Assembly: GCA_012512265.1 (NCBI GenBank)
Contig: JAAZEM010000139.1
Coordinates: forward strand, 47,365-111,364
Direction: 5' to 3'
DNA length: 64,000 bases
From: Armatimonadota bacterium
GTDB lineage: Bacteria; Armatimonadota; JAAZEB01
Shown here: in pieces, positions 36,114 through 45,803 of the stretch
Numbering within the stretch: position 1 is the stretch's first letter
Layout: the number at the start of each line of letters is the position of its first letter
Translations under genes and position numbers: made by a program
Notes under the pieces: model-generated
Databases searched by the model: none
Told to the model about the DNA's origin: nothing
The model's input: the letters and a program-made list of their open reading frames with translations, nothing else

Positions 36114-38201
36114 TTGATGAAACCGTATGAACCTGGCCAAATCAGGAATGTCGCCCTGATCTCCCATGGGGGAGCGGGCAAGACCTCGCTTGCAGAGGCC
36201 ATGCTCTTCGACGCCGGCGTCACCACTCGCATGGGACGAGTCGAAGAGGGCAACACGGTCACCGACTACGAAGAGGATGAGACCAAACGACAAATCTCCG
36301 TAAGCGCGGCACTCGCTCCCCTGGAGTGGAAGGACCACAAGCTCAACATCATCGATACGCCGGGCTTCATGGACTTCCAGGCGGATGTTCGCAGCGCCCT
36401 GAGTGTTGTTGAAGGGGCGATCGTGCTCGTGGATGCCGTGGCCGGAGTGGAAGTGGGCACCGAGCTCTACTGGCGCCTGGCAGAACAGAACAACCTGGCG
36501 CGCATCTTCTTCATCAACAAGATGCGCCGCGAGAACGCCAACTTTGAGGGCGTGGTGGAGGGCATCCGCACGCGCTTCGGCAAGGCGGCCGTGGCCGTGC
36601 AGGTGCCGGTGGGCTCCGAGCTGAACTTCCGCGGCGTCGTCGACATCGTCAGCGACAAGGCCTACACCTGGAACGAGGGCAAGGAGCCCCAGGAAGGCCC
36701 CGTGCCGGCTGAACTGGCCGATACCGTCGCGGAATACCGCAACACCCTGATTGAGGCGCTGGCGGATGTGGATGAGGAGCTGGGCGACAAGTTCCTCATG
36801 GAGGAGGAGATCACCCGCGAGGACATCATCCGCGGCATTCGGAAGGGCGTTCGCGAGCGCACCCTCTTCCCGATCCTCCTGGGCGCAGGCGCCGACAATA
36901 TCGGCGTTCAACCGCTGCTCGATCTGATCGTCGAGTGCGTCCCCAGCCCCCTCGACCGCGGGACGGTGACAGGGAAGCACCCGGATACCGGGGAGGAAGA
37001 GAAGCGCCAGACGGGCATGGACGCCCCATTCTCCGCCTACGTCTTCAAGTCCACCGCCGATCCCTACGTGGGGAAGCTCAACTTCTTCCGTGTCTGGTCC
37101 GGCACGCTGCGCGCCGATTCCAGCGTCTACGATGCCACGCGCAAGCACGACGAGCGCATCGGCCAGATCCTCATCATGCGCGGCAAGCACCAGGAGCCGG
37201 TGCCGCAGGTGAACGCGGGCGACATCGCCGCGGTGGCGAAGCTGCAGCATGTGCATACCGGAGATACCCTCGCCGATAAGTCCAAGCCGATCGTCTATCC
37301 GCAGGTGGAGTATCCCGAGCCGGTCATGTTCTACGCGGTGGAGCCGAAGACCAAGGGCGATGAGGACAAGCTGGGCGCTGGCCTTGCTCGCCTGGCCGAT
37401 GCCGACCCGGCGTTCCGCACCTATCGCGACACGGTGACCAAGGAGACGATTATCGCCGGCATGGGCGACCAGCACCTGGCGGTGGTCGTGGATCGCCTCC
37501 AGCGCATGGGCGTTGCTGTCCAGACGCGCGAGCCGCGCGTGGCCTATCAGGAGATCATCAAGAAGACCGTCGAGCAAGAGTATAAGCACAAGAAGCAGAC
37601 CGGCGGTCGCGGCCAGTACGGGCACGTCGTTCTGCGCATCTCGCCGGCGCCCGGCGAGGGCTTCAAGTTCGGCGATGAGATCGTGGGTGGCGTCGTGCCG
37701 AAGCAGTTCATCCCCGCCGTCCAGAAGGGCGTCGAGGAAGCGCTCGCTGAAGGCGTTCTGGCCGGCTATCCCGTGACCGACGTCGAAGTGGTGCTTACCT
37801 TCGGCTCCTACCACACGGTGGACTCCTCGGAGCTCGCGTTCAAGATCGCCGCTTCGCAGGCGTTCAAGGAAGGCGTGCTCAAGGCGAACCCAAGCATCCA
37901 GGAGCCGATCTACGATGTCGAGATCACCGTTCCCGAGGAGAATATGGGCGACGTGATCTCTGACCTCAATGGAAAGCGCGGTCGGGTTCAGGGCATGGAC
38001 CAGATCGCCCCGGGCACGCAGCTCATTCGCGCTCAGGTGCCCCTGGGCGAGCTGCATCGTTATAGCATCGACCTGCGCTCCATTACGCGCGGTCGTGCCA
38101 CCTACACGATGAAGTTCTCCCACTACGAGGAAGCCCCCGCGAACGTGGTCCAGCAGATCATCGAGGAGGCCAAGCGGGCGAAGGAAGAGGAGAAGAAGTA
38201 G
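36114..38201 (+). CDS. Elongation factor G-like translational GTPase
   Basis: G1 SHGGAGKTSLAEAML, G2/G3 TDYEEDETKRQISV..IIDTPGFMDF, C-terminal GRGQYGHVVLRISP...YPVTDVEVVLTFGSYHTVDSSELAFKIAASQAFKEG; G4 reads NKMR instead of NKMD. Confidence 0.92.
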   Translation: MMKPYEPGQIRNVALISHGGAGKTSLAEAMLFDAGVTTRMGRVEEGNTVTDYEEDETKRQISVSAALAPLEWKDHKLNIIDTPGFMDFQADVRSALSVVEGAIVLVDAVAGVEVGTELYWRLAEQNNLARIFFINKMRRENANFEGVVEGIRTRFGKAAVAVQVPVGSELNFRGVVDIVSDKAYTWNEGKEPQEGPVPAELADTVAEYRNTLIEALADVDEELGDKFLMEEEITREDIIRGIRKGVRERTLFPILLGAGADNIGVQPLLDLIVECVPSPLDRGTVTGKHPDTGEEEKRQTGMDAPFSAYVFKSTADPYVGKLNFFRVWSGTLRADSSVYDATRKHDERIGQILIMRGKHQEPVPQVNAGDIAAVAKLQHVHTGDTLADKSKPIVYPQVEYPEPVMFYAVEPKTKGDEDKLGAGLARLADADPAFRTYRDTVTKETIIAGMGDQHLAVVVDRLQRMGVAVQTREPRVAYQEIIKKTVEQEYKHKKQTGGRGQYGHVVLRISPAPGEGFKFGDEIVGGVVPKQFIPAVQKGVEEALAEGVLAGYPVTDVEVVLTFGSYHTVDSSELAFKIAASQAFKEGVLKANPSIQEPIYDVEITVPEENMGDVISDLNGKRGRVQGMDQIAPGTQLIRAQVPLGELHRYSIDLRSITRGRATYTMKFSHYEEAPANVVQQIIEEAKRAKEEEKK

Positions 38202-38213
38202 TCTTGCTACTTC

Positions 38214-38254
38214 AGCGAAGGGGGTGGGCCGCGGGGCGGCCCACCCCCTTCGCT
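38214..38254 (+). terminator. Strong hairpin after EF-G-like gene
   Basis: AGCGAAGGGGGTGGGCCG-CGGGG-CGGCCCACCCCCTTCGCT: 18-bp perfect stem, 5-nt loop. Confidence 0.7.
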
Positions 38255-38498
38255 CTTCCCGAGGCGGCGTTCCGTATCGCCCCGCACTGTATTGCTTCGC
38301 GCTTCCGGCCCCAGCGGGCGGGAGATCCGCGAGGCCTGCACCTTCCCATCCGCGTCTGTTCCCTTCATCCGTAGTATCGCCGCCAGCTCGGGCTGCGGCG
38401 TGGGAGAGCTGGCCCCTGCGTCCCACTGGAGACCCTGGGCGCGACGATCTCGCACGGGGGCTTCCGTCCCCCGCGTGAATATGTTATAATGACGCCTG

Positions 38499-39380
38499 GT
38501 GTACACAAGCAACCTCGATCTACAGACAACCGTGCGGGACTCCTTCACCCTGCGTGGCGTGGGCATCCATTCCGGCGAAGCGGTGGCGGTCACAGTTCAG
38601 CCGGCGTGCGAAGGGGGCATCCGCTTCCATCGTGCCGACCAGCCAGCCGTCAGCATCCCGGCGCATCTTTCGTCACTGCAGGCGACGCCTCGCTGTACGG
38701 TGCTCGCTGCCGGCGAGATCCGCGTGGCGACGACGGAGCATCTCCTGAGCGCTCTTTGGGCGTTGGGGGTCGATCACGCCCGCGTCCTGGTAGAGGGCGA
38801 TGAGCTTCCGGCCTTGGATGGAAGCGCCCTCGAGTATGTGCAGGCGTTACAGCGCGTCGGCCTGCGAGATCTGGATCAGCCGCGAGAGTGGCTCGATCTG
38901 GCGCAGCCGGTGTGGGTGCGCCAGGGAGATGCGAGCATCCTGGCGTTGCCGGCGCCGGCGTTCAAGGTGACCTACGTGCTCGAGTATGACCACCCGATGG
39001 TGGGCACCCAGGTCGTGAGCGCCGACGTGGATCCTGGCACCTTCGCCGAACAGGTGGCGCCCGCGCGCACTTTCGGCTTCCTGGAATGGGCTGAGGAGCT
39101 CCGTAAGCGTGGCCTGGCACGGGGAGCCTCGCTGGAAAACACCGTCGTCATTGCCCCGGATCGGATCCTATCGCCGTTGCGCTTTGCCGATGAGTTTGCT
39201 CGCCACAAGATATTGGATATGATTGGAGATCTGGCGCTTCTCGGGCGTCGCCTGCGCGCGCACGTGATCGCGGTGCGTGGTGGGCACGCGCTGAACGCGT
39301 CACTGGTGGGCCGGATCCTGGAGTTGTGTCAGTTGGACGGGGCAACTCGATCCGGTTCCTCGCACGAGTCTGCCGGGTGA
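38499..39380 (+). CDS. lpxC: UDP-3-O-acyl-N-acetylglucosamine deacetylase
   Basis: SFTLRGVGIHSGEAVAVTVQPA; VATTEHLLSALWALGVDHARV; ARTFGFLEWAEELRKRGLARGASLENTVVI; DEFARHKILDMIGDLALLGRRLRAHVIAVRGGHALN. GTG start. Confidence 0.95.
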   Translation: MYTSNLDLQTTVRDSFTLRGVGIHSGEAVAVTVQPACEGGIRFHRADQPAVSIPAHLSSLQATPRCTVLAAGEIRVATTEHLLSALWALGVDHARVLVEGDELPALDGSALEYVQALQRVGLRDLDQPREWLDLAQPVWVRQGDASILALPAPAFKVTYVLEYDHPMVGTQVVSADVDPGTFAEQVAPARTFGFLEWAEELRKRGLARGASLENTVVIAPDRILSPLRFADEFARHKILDMIGDLALLGRRLRAHVIAVRGGHALNASLVGRILELCQLDGATRSGSSHESAG

Positions 39381-39431
39381 AGTCGGCCCGGCTGGGCGAT
39401 TCGCGCTCGTAAGAATGGAGGCCCTGTTGCG

Positions 39432-39893
39432 ATGAACGTCGTGCAAATCCAGAACGTCATCCCACACCGCTACCCCTTCCTCTTAGTGGATCGCATGGAG
39501 GAAGTCGTCGTCGGTGAACGCGCCGTCGGGATCAAGAACGTGACGATGAATGAGGCCCATTTCCAGGGCCATTTTCCCGGTGCGCCTGTCATGCCGGGGG
39601 TGCTGATCCTCGAGGCGATGGCTCAGGTGGGCGCCGTGCTCCTGCTCTCGGATCCGCGCAACAAGGGCCAGCTCGCCATGTTCGCCGGTATCGATAATGT
39701 CCGCTTCCGCAAGCCGGTGGTTCCGGGCGACACTCTCCGCATCGAGGTGAATATGCTCCGCAACCGCGGCCGCTTCGTGAAGGTGGAGATCACCGCGAGC
39801 GTGCAAGGCCAGGTTGCGGTATCGGGCGAGTTTACTTGTGCTGTGGTAGACCCAGCGGCGATCGCGAATGAAGGGGCCGCGGAGACTTCCTGA
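39432..39893 (+). CDS. fabZ: 3-hydroxyacyl-ACP dehydratase FabZ
   Basis: IPHRYPFLLVDRMEEVVVGERAVGIKNVTMNEAHFQGHFPGAPVMPGVLILEAMAQVGAVLL. Confidence 0.97.
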   Translation: MNVVQIQNVIPHRYPFLLVDRMEEVVVGERAVGIKNVTMNEAHFQGHFPGAPVMPGVLILEAMAQVGAVLLLSDPRNKGQLAMFAGIDNVRFRKPVVPGDTLRIEVNMLRNRGRFVKVEITASVQGQVAVSGEFTCAVVDPAAIANEGAAETS

Positions 39894-39894
39894 G

Positions 39895-40686
39895 ATGGCA
39901 ATCCATGAGACCGCTATTATCGACCCCGATGCAGAGATCGGCGTCGATGTCGAGATCGGGCCCTACACCGTGATCGGGCCCGCCGTCCGGATTGGCGATC
40001 GCTCGCGCCTGGGGGCGCACGTCGTCATCGAGCGAGGTACGACGCTCGGCGCGGAGTGCCAGGTGGCGAGCGGCGCCATTCTTGGTGGCGCGCCGCAAGA
40101 CACCAAGTACCAGGGTGAAGAAACTTTCCTGTTGATCGGCGAGCGTAACATCATTCGGGAAGGCGTTACCATTCACCGCGCCACCGGCGAAGGCAACGCG
40201 ACCATCGTCGGCAACGAGAATATGATCATGGCCTACGCTCATGTCGGCCACAACGCGCGTCTGGGGAACAACATCACCATCGCCAGCTACGTGGGCATCA
40301 GCGGGCATGCCACTGTGGAAGACCGCGTCGTCTTCGGTGGCTTCGTTGGCGTGCATCAATTCGTGCGCATCGGCAAGATGACCATGATCGGCGGGATGTC
40401 GCGCGTCGTGCAGGACGTGCCCCCGTTCATGCTCGTCCAGGGAGAGCAGCTCCAGCCCCACGGCCTGAACGTGGTTGGCTTGCGCCGCGCAGGTGTCACC
40501 GCGGAGGTGCGCGAGCAGCTCAAGGAGGCGTACCGACTTCTCTACCGCGCCGGGCTCAACCTCCAGCAGGCGGTCGAACGGATCCAGGCCGAGGTGCCCC
40601 CCAGCGAAGAGCGCGACTACCTGGTGAGCTTCCTCCTAGCCGTGCCGACGGGCCGGCACGGGCGCCAGCTCGATAAGCCCAAGTGA
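39895..40686 (+). CDS. lpxA: Acyl-ACP--UDP-N-acetylglucosamine O-acyltransferase
   Basis: IHETAIIDPDAEIGVDVEIGPYTVIGPAVRIGDRSRLGAHVVIERGTTLG hexapeptide repeats; GGAPQDTKYQGEETFLLIGERNIIREGVTIHRAT; NVVGLRRAG. Confidence 0.96.
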   Translation: MAIHETAIIDPDAEIGVDVEIGPYTVIGPAVRIGDRSRLGAHVVIERGTTLGAECQVASGAILGGAPQDTKYQGEETFLLIGERNIIREGVTIHRATGEGNATIVGNENMIMAYAHVGHNARLGNNITIASYVGISGHATVEDRVVFGGFVGVHQFVRIGKMTMIGGMSRVVQDVPPFMLVQGEQLQPHGLNVVGLRRAGVTAEVREQLKEAYRLLYRAGLNLQQAVERIQAEVPPSEERDYLVSFLLAVPTGRHGRQLDKPK

Positions 40687-40693
40687 TAGTGCC

Positions 40694-41923
40694 GTGAGAA
40701 TCGTCATCACGGCCGGTGAAGCCTCGGGCGACCTATTCGGCGCCGAACTGGCGCGGGCCCTCCGAGACCTGGACCCGAACATCGTGGTATCCGGGATCGG
40801 GGGGCCGCGCATGCGCCGGGCAGGGGTGACCCTCGTTCGTGATTCCAGCACCTGGGGCTCCATCGGCGTCGTCAACGCGCTCAAGGTCCTGCATCGTGCC
40901 CTCGCGGGCTATGCCGCTCTACGCCGGCACCTGCGCGCGCACCCGCCTGCCGTCCTGGTGCCGATCGATTTCGGCGCCTTCAATGTGCGCGTCGGACGTT
41001 TCGCTCGCTCTCTCGGTATCCCAGTTTACTATTTCATCGTCCCTGGATCGTGGCGCCGATCCGGGCCGATCAGTCCCTCGCTCCTCGAGGCCGCAGACTA
41101 TTTCTGCACGCAGTTGCCCTGGCATGCCGACCGCCTCCGAGCGGCCGGAGCGCGCGCCGAATTCTATGGGCATCCCCTCCTGGACCTAGCATTTCCCTCA
41201 CGTCCCGCCGAGGCAATACGCCAGGCGTGGGGATTGGAAGTGGATGCCCCGGTGGTTTGCCTTTTCCCTGGAAGCCGGCGGCACGAGGTGGAGCATATTC
41301 TCCCGGCATTCCTCGACGCAGCCGCGCTCATCCGCGAGAGGGTTCCCCGGGCACGTTTCGTCCTGGGTTTGGCAGAAGTCGTGGATCGACGCCAGGTGGG
41401 GCGGATTCTGCGTACGCGGGGCTGGAGCGCGCGAGAGCCCGCGGAGGACCAGGGCGGTCCGGGGCGCGGGGCGTTTCCGTTCGCGGCCTCTTCGCCAGGA
41501 TCGCACACGCCGGAGGTGATCATGGTCACCGGGCGCACCTATGACTGCCTGGCCGTGGCGAACGCGGCGCTGTGTGCCTCTGGCACGGTGACGCTGGAAT
41601 CGGCGATCCTGGGAGTGCCCCACTTGATCGTTTACCGCGGCTCGTTCGGGATGCGCCTGCAGTATCAGCTTGTGAAGCACAAGATCGGGTATATCGGGTT
41701 GCCCAATCTGCTCCTGGATGCGTCCATCTGCCCCGAGCTTCTGGATACAGCAGCGACACCGGAACGCATCGCGGACGAGTGCACCGCACTGCTTCTCGAT
41801 GAGGAGCGCGCGCGCGCGCAAAAGGATGGCTTTGCCCGCCTGATGGAGCTGCTTGGACAACCGGGCGTGATTCGCCGGGCCGCGGAGAGGATCCTGGATG
41901 TCGCGAGAAGAACGCAAGCCTGA
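40694..41923 (+). CDS. lpxB: Lipid-A-disaccharide synthase
   Basis: RIVITAGEASGDLFGAELARAL; VLVPIDFGAFNVRVGRFARSLGIPVYYFIVPGSWRR; VCLFPGSRRHEVEHILPAFLDAA; CASGTVTLESAILGVPHLIVYRGS. Confidence 0.94.
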   Translation: MRIVITAGEASGDLFGAELARALRDLDPNIVVSGIGGPRMRRAGVTLVRDSSTWGSIGVVNALKVLHRALAGYAALRRHLRAHPPAVLVPIDFGAFNVRVGRFARSLGIPVYYFIVPGSWRRSGPISPSLLEAADYFCTQLPWHADRLRAAGARAEFYGHPLLDLAFPSRPAEAIRQAWGLEVDAPVVCLFPGSRRHEVEHILPAFLDAAALIRERVPRARFVLGLAEVVDRRQVGRILRTRGWSAREPAEDQGGPGRGAFPFAASSPGSHTPEVIMVTGRTYDCLAVANAALCASGTVTLESAILGVPHLIVYRGSFGMRLQYQLVKHKIGYIGLPNLLLDASICPELLDTAATPERIADECTALLLDEERARAQKDGFARLMELLGQPGVIRRAAERILDVARRTQA

Positions 41924-42461
41924 GCGACTGCTGAACGCGGTGGCGCGCCGACGCACGCTCCTGCTCGTTATTCTCCCCCTGATTGGGATGCTGGTGGCCG
42001 AGCCGCGCCCGGCTCTCTATTTGGTGGGGGTGCTAGCTGTGGTGGCCGGACAGGCCGTGCGCTTCTGGGCAGCCGGGTACATTGTGAAGGCAACGCAACT
42101 CACGACGACAGGTCCCTACGCGCATGTAAGGAACCCTTTGTATCTGGGAAGCCTCCTGATCACGCTGGGCTGGGGAACGATGTCGGGGCGCCTGGTGGTG
42201 GCGGTGCTCCTGCTCGCGGTGTTCGCGTTGACCCACGCGCTGGCGATCCGCTCGGAAGAGAGCTACCTGGGCGAGCGTTTCGGCGAGGAGTTCCACGCCT
42301 ACTGCCGGCAGGTGCCGCGGCTTTTTCCCCGGTTGCGCCCGGGGACGAGCGGCTCAGGAGACTACTCCTGGCGGCGCGCCCTCCAATGTGATGGGGAGGG
42401 GTGGACCTCCCTCGGAGTGGCTGCGCTGGCGGGGCTCTATGCGACACGGTTCTGGTGGTGA
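41898..42461 (+). CDS. Isoprenylcysteine carboxyl methyltransferase / PEMT-family membrane methyltransferase
   Basis: ATQLTTTGPYAHVRNPLYLGSLLITLGWG...SEESYLGERFGEEFHAYCRQVPRLFPRL. Confidence 0.85.
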   Translation: MSREERKPERLLNAVARRRTLLLVILPLIGMLVAEPRPALYLVGVLAVVAGQAVRFWAAGYIVKATQLTTTGPYAHVRNPLYLGSLLITLGWGTMSGRLVVAVLLLAVFALTHALAIRSEESYLGERFGEEFHAYCRQVPRLFPRLRPGTSGSGDYSWRRALQCDGEGWTSLGVAALAGLYATRFWW

Positions 42462-42476
42462 TGGAGGTTCGGGGAG

Positions 42477-44324
42477 ATGAGGTCTGCGACCGGCGCCGGA
42501 TGGGGCGCGCACGGTGCGAAGCCCTGCAAGAAGGGGAGCTGGTTCCAGCGCATGTTGGGCCGGCTGCGCCTTCTCGTGCTCCCCGAGTCGCACGACTCCG
42601 TCTGGCGCCTGTGGGAGTATACACGCGTCGACCTGCGCCGGATCGTTTTCGGGTGCCTGTGCGGCATCGGATACGTTCTTCTGACGCTCGCGACCGCCTA
42701 TCTGATCAGGGCGATGCTAGGGGCATTGGTGGATGCGAACCCGCGCAAGATCGCGCTCTGCGCCGCCGCGACCCCGCTCCTCTACCTGATCAAGGGATGC
42801 TTTTACTACGGGCAGGTTTACCTCCTCTCGAGTGCCGCCGAACGCCTGGCGCAGCGCCTCCGCAACCGCCTCTACGAGCACATGCAGACGCTCTCCCTCT
42901 CCTTCTTTGAGAACCAGAAGACCGGGGGACTGATGGCCACGATCGCCAGCGATGTGCCGGTGATCCAGCAGACGTTCACGGTTGCTATCCTCGAAGGGGT
43001 GATCGGCCCGGCGATGGTCGTCGGCGGCCTCCTCGTGATGTTCTACATGAACTGGCGGATGGCGATCGTGACGATCGTCTCGCTGGTCGCTATCGGGAGC
43101 GTCATCTCCAAGGCAAGCCTGCGGATGCGCCGGGCGAGCGAGGCGATCCAGAAGAGCATTGGAGCGACATCAGGGTTGGCGACAGAGTCGCTGTCGGCCA
43201 TCCGTGTGGTGCAATCGTTCTGCATGGAGGAGCGCGAGGCGGAGCGCTTCCGTGATGAGAGCCAGCGCACCTACCGCAGCGGAATGCGGATCGTGCGCAT
43301 CAACGGGATCCTCCGGCCCACCATGGAGCTCTTGGGCGCCACTTCGGTGGCGTTCATCCTCTGGTATGGCGGCATGGAGATTGTGCAGGGGCGGCTGACG
43401 GTCGCCGGGGTCACAATGATCTTCTACGTCGCCCTCGAGATCACCAAGGGAATCCAGCAGGTCGGCCGGCTGAGGATGTATGTCGACCGCGTCCACGGCG
43501 CGGCAGAGCGGATCTACACCGTTCTGGACATGCAGCCGGAAGTCCGCAATGCCCCCGACGCTCTCACCCTCGAAGAGGTGCAGGGCGACATTGCCTTCGA
43601 GGATGTCCACTTCGCGTATGCGGATGGCGACCCGGTGCTGCGGGGCGTCAGCTTCAAGGTGCGCCCAGGTGAAGCGCTCGCGGTGGTCGGTCCGAGCGGC
43701 GCGGGGAAGTCCACCATCGCCAATCTGATCCCCCGGTTCTATGACGTGACCTCGGGGAGCGTCCGTGTCGATGGGCATGATGTGCGCGCGATCACGACTC
43801 AATCGCTGCGCGCGCATATCGGTATCGTCGCACAGGAAACCGTGCTCTTTTCGGGCACCATTCGCGAGAATATCGCCTACGGGCGCCCGGATGCCACGGA
43901 AGAGGAGATCATCGAGGCCGCCCGGGCCGCGAACGCGCATGACTTCATCTCGCAGATGCTCCCCGATGGGTATGAGACGGTGGTAGGCGAGCGGGGCGTG
44001 AAGCTCTCGGGCGGGCAGCGCCAGCGCATCGCAATCGCGCGCGCTCTGCTGAAGGATCCCCGCATTTTGATCCTGGACGAGGCCACCTCTGCGCTCGACA
44101 CCGAGTCGGAAGCTCTTGTTCAGGAAGCCCTCGACAAGCTGATGCAGGGGCGCACGACGATTATCATCGCGCACCGCCTCTCCACGGTGCGCAAGGCAGA
44201 CCGGATACTGGTGCTCGCGCAGGGTCGGATTCAGGAGCAGGGCACGCACGCCGATCTGCTTCAGATGAATGGGCTGTATGCCCGGCTCTACGAGGTGGGC
44301 GCCGGGCTGGAAGCGGTGAAGTAA
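42477..44324 (+). CDS. msbA: Lipid A exporter-type ABC transporter (MsbA-like)
   Basis: TM domain + [53 protein letters not shown]; position in lipid A operon. Start may be 42552. Confidence 0.88.
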   Translation: MRSATGAGWGAHGAKPCKKGSWFQRMLGRLRLLVLPESHDSVWRLWEYTRVDLRRIVFGCLCGIGYVLLTLATAYLIRAMLGALVDANPRKIALCAAATPLLYLIKGCFYYGQVYLLSSAAERLAQRLRNRLYEHMQTLSLSFFENQKTGGLMATIASDVPVIQQTFTVAILEGVIGPAMVVGGLLVMFYMNWRMAIVTIVSLVAIGSVISKASLRMRRASEAIQKSIGATSGLATESLSAIRVVQSFCMEEREAERFRDESQRTYRSGMRIVRINGILRPTMELLGATSVAFILWYGGMEIVQGRLTVAGVTMIFYVALEITKGIQQVGRLRMYVDRVHGAAERIYTVLDMQPEVRNAPDALTLEEVQGDIAFEDVHFAYADGDPVLRGVSFKVRPGEALAVVGPSGAGKSTIANLIPRFYDVTSGSVRVDGHDVRAITTQSLRAHIGIVAQETVLFSGTIRENIAYGRPDATEEEIIEAARAANAHDFISQMLPDGYETVVGERGVKLSGGQRQRIAIARALLKDPRILILDEATSALDTESEALVQEALDKLMQGRTTIIIAHRLSTVRKADRILVLAQGRIQEQGTHADLLQMNGLYARLYEVGAGLEAVK

Positions 44325-44471
44325 GCGCGCGATAGCGATGAGGTGGCTGATGGATCCTCTAACGGGCCGCCGGGAGCGCCGCGCATCTCCTCTGCATAGA
44401 AGAGCGCCTCGCCGCGGGATCGGGGCGTGAGACAGGAGAGTTCAGTGAGTGTAGCGAGACGTTGGCGGGTG

Positions 44472-45803
44472 ATGCATCTGCTCTATAACACGTTGATCAT
44501 CCTTGCGTTGCCCGCGTTGCCCGTCTACTTTGGCTATCGGTGGTTGCGGGGCAAGTCGCGCGAGGGATGGGCGGAGCGGATGGGTTACCTCCCCGTCTTC
44601 ACGGGCGAGCATCCTATCTGGGTGCATGCGGTATCGGCCGGCGAGGCCGTGGCGGCAGAGGCGGTGGTGCGTGCCCTGCGCGAGCGGCTGCCCGACGTGC
44701 CGATCCTCTATACCGCGGGCACGCCGGAGGGCCGGGCGACGGCGCGTAAGCGCATGGGAAGCCTGCTAACCCATGTGGCGTATGCGCCCCACGACCTTCC
44801 CTGGGCGGTGGCCCGCGCCATGGATCGGGTTCGCCCGCGGCTTTACCTGCTGGTAGAGTCGGACCTTTGGCCAAACTTGCTGCAAGCGGCGGCGGTGCGC
44901 GGGGTGCCGGCGATGCTGGCCAATGGCTACATCTCCGAGCGAACGCTCCGGCGCGGCCGTCTGGTGCCTGCGCTCTACCGCTGGATCTTTGGCAATTTGT
45001 GCTCGATCTGCGTGCAGACGGAGGCGGTGCGCCGGCGCGCGTTGGCGCTGCATGCTGTGCCAGAGCGCGTGTGCGTGGTCGGCAACGTGAAGTATGATCA
45101 GGCGACCGCGCCGCTCACTGATGAGCAGGCGAGCCGCTGGCGTGCCCTGTTTCGCTTGCGGCCGGACGAGCCGGTCCTGGTGGCGGGCAGCACCCACCCG
45201 GGCGAAGAGGAGAAGGTCCTCGCGGCCTACTCGGCGATGCGCGCGAGTGGGATCGCGCCGCGTCTTATCCTGGCGCCTCGGCATCCGCAACGTGCCGAGG
45301 AAGTGGAGACACTGGTGCGTCACGCGGGATTTGCCTGTGTGCGCCGGAGCCACCTGGGCGAAGGGGATGGACCCGCGCCAGAGCCGGATGCGGTGATTCT
45401 GCTCGATACCATGGGGGAGCTGGCCGGCGTCTTCTCGCTTGCCACAGTAGTTTTCCTGGGGGGCAGCCTGGTGCCGGTGGGCGGGCACGACATTCTGCAG
45501 CCCCTGATCGCCGGAAAGCCGGTCCTGCTCGGCCCCTACACTCATCGCCAGCGGGAGATCGTGGAGGACGCCCTGGATGCCGGGGTGGTGTGGGTCGTTA
45601 CCACTCCTCAAGAGTTGGCACGTCGGTCGCTTGAACTGATGAAGGACGCCGGTAGTGGCGACGGTTATGCGGCGAACGCAGTCAGCTTCGTATCAGGCCG
45701 ACGCGGTGCTTCCCAGCGCTGCGCGGAGGAGGCGGCGCGTCTTTTGGGAGAGATGCAGCCGTTACGCACCCATGGGGTTGGGAAGGCGGTCGGTAAGAGT
45801 TGA
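44472..45803 (+). CDS. kdtA: 3-deoxy-D-manno-octulosonic acid transferase
   Basis: REGWAERMGYLPVF...IWVHAVSAGEAVAAEAVVRALRERLPDVPILYTAGTPEGRATARK; SDLWPNLLQAA; GNVKYD; FLGGSLVPVGGHDILQPLIAGKPVLLGPYTHRQREI. Confidence 0.95.
   Translation: MHLLYNTLIILALPALPVYFGYRWLRGKSREGWAERMGYLPVFTGEHPIWVHAVSAGEAVAAEAVVRALRERLPDVPILYTAGTPEGRATARKRMGSLLTHVAYAPHDLPWAVARAMDRVRPRLYLLVESDLWPNLLQAAAVRGVPAMLANGYISERTLRRGRLVPALYRWIFGNLCSICVQTEAVRRRALALHAVPERVCVVGNVKYDQATAPLTDEQASRWRALFRLRPDEPVLVAGSTHPGEEEKVLAAYSAMRASGIAPRLILAPRHPQRAEEVETLVRHAGFACVRRSHLGEGDGPAPEPDAVILLDTMGELAGVFSLATVVFLGGSLVPVGGHDILQPLIAGKPVLLGPYTHRQREIVEDALDAGVVWVVTTPQELARRSLELMKDAGSGDGYAANAVSFVSGRRGASQRCAEEAARLLGEMQPLRTHGVGKAVGKS

Noticed and set aside
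36027-38426. 799-aa minus-strand ORF opposite the EF-G-like gene
   Set aside because: Antisense shadow of a clear EF-G coding sequence; long antisense ORFs are expected at this GC content, and the translation has His/Arg/Leu-rich shadow composition.
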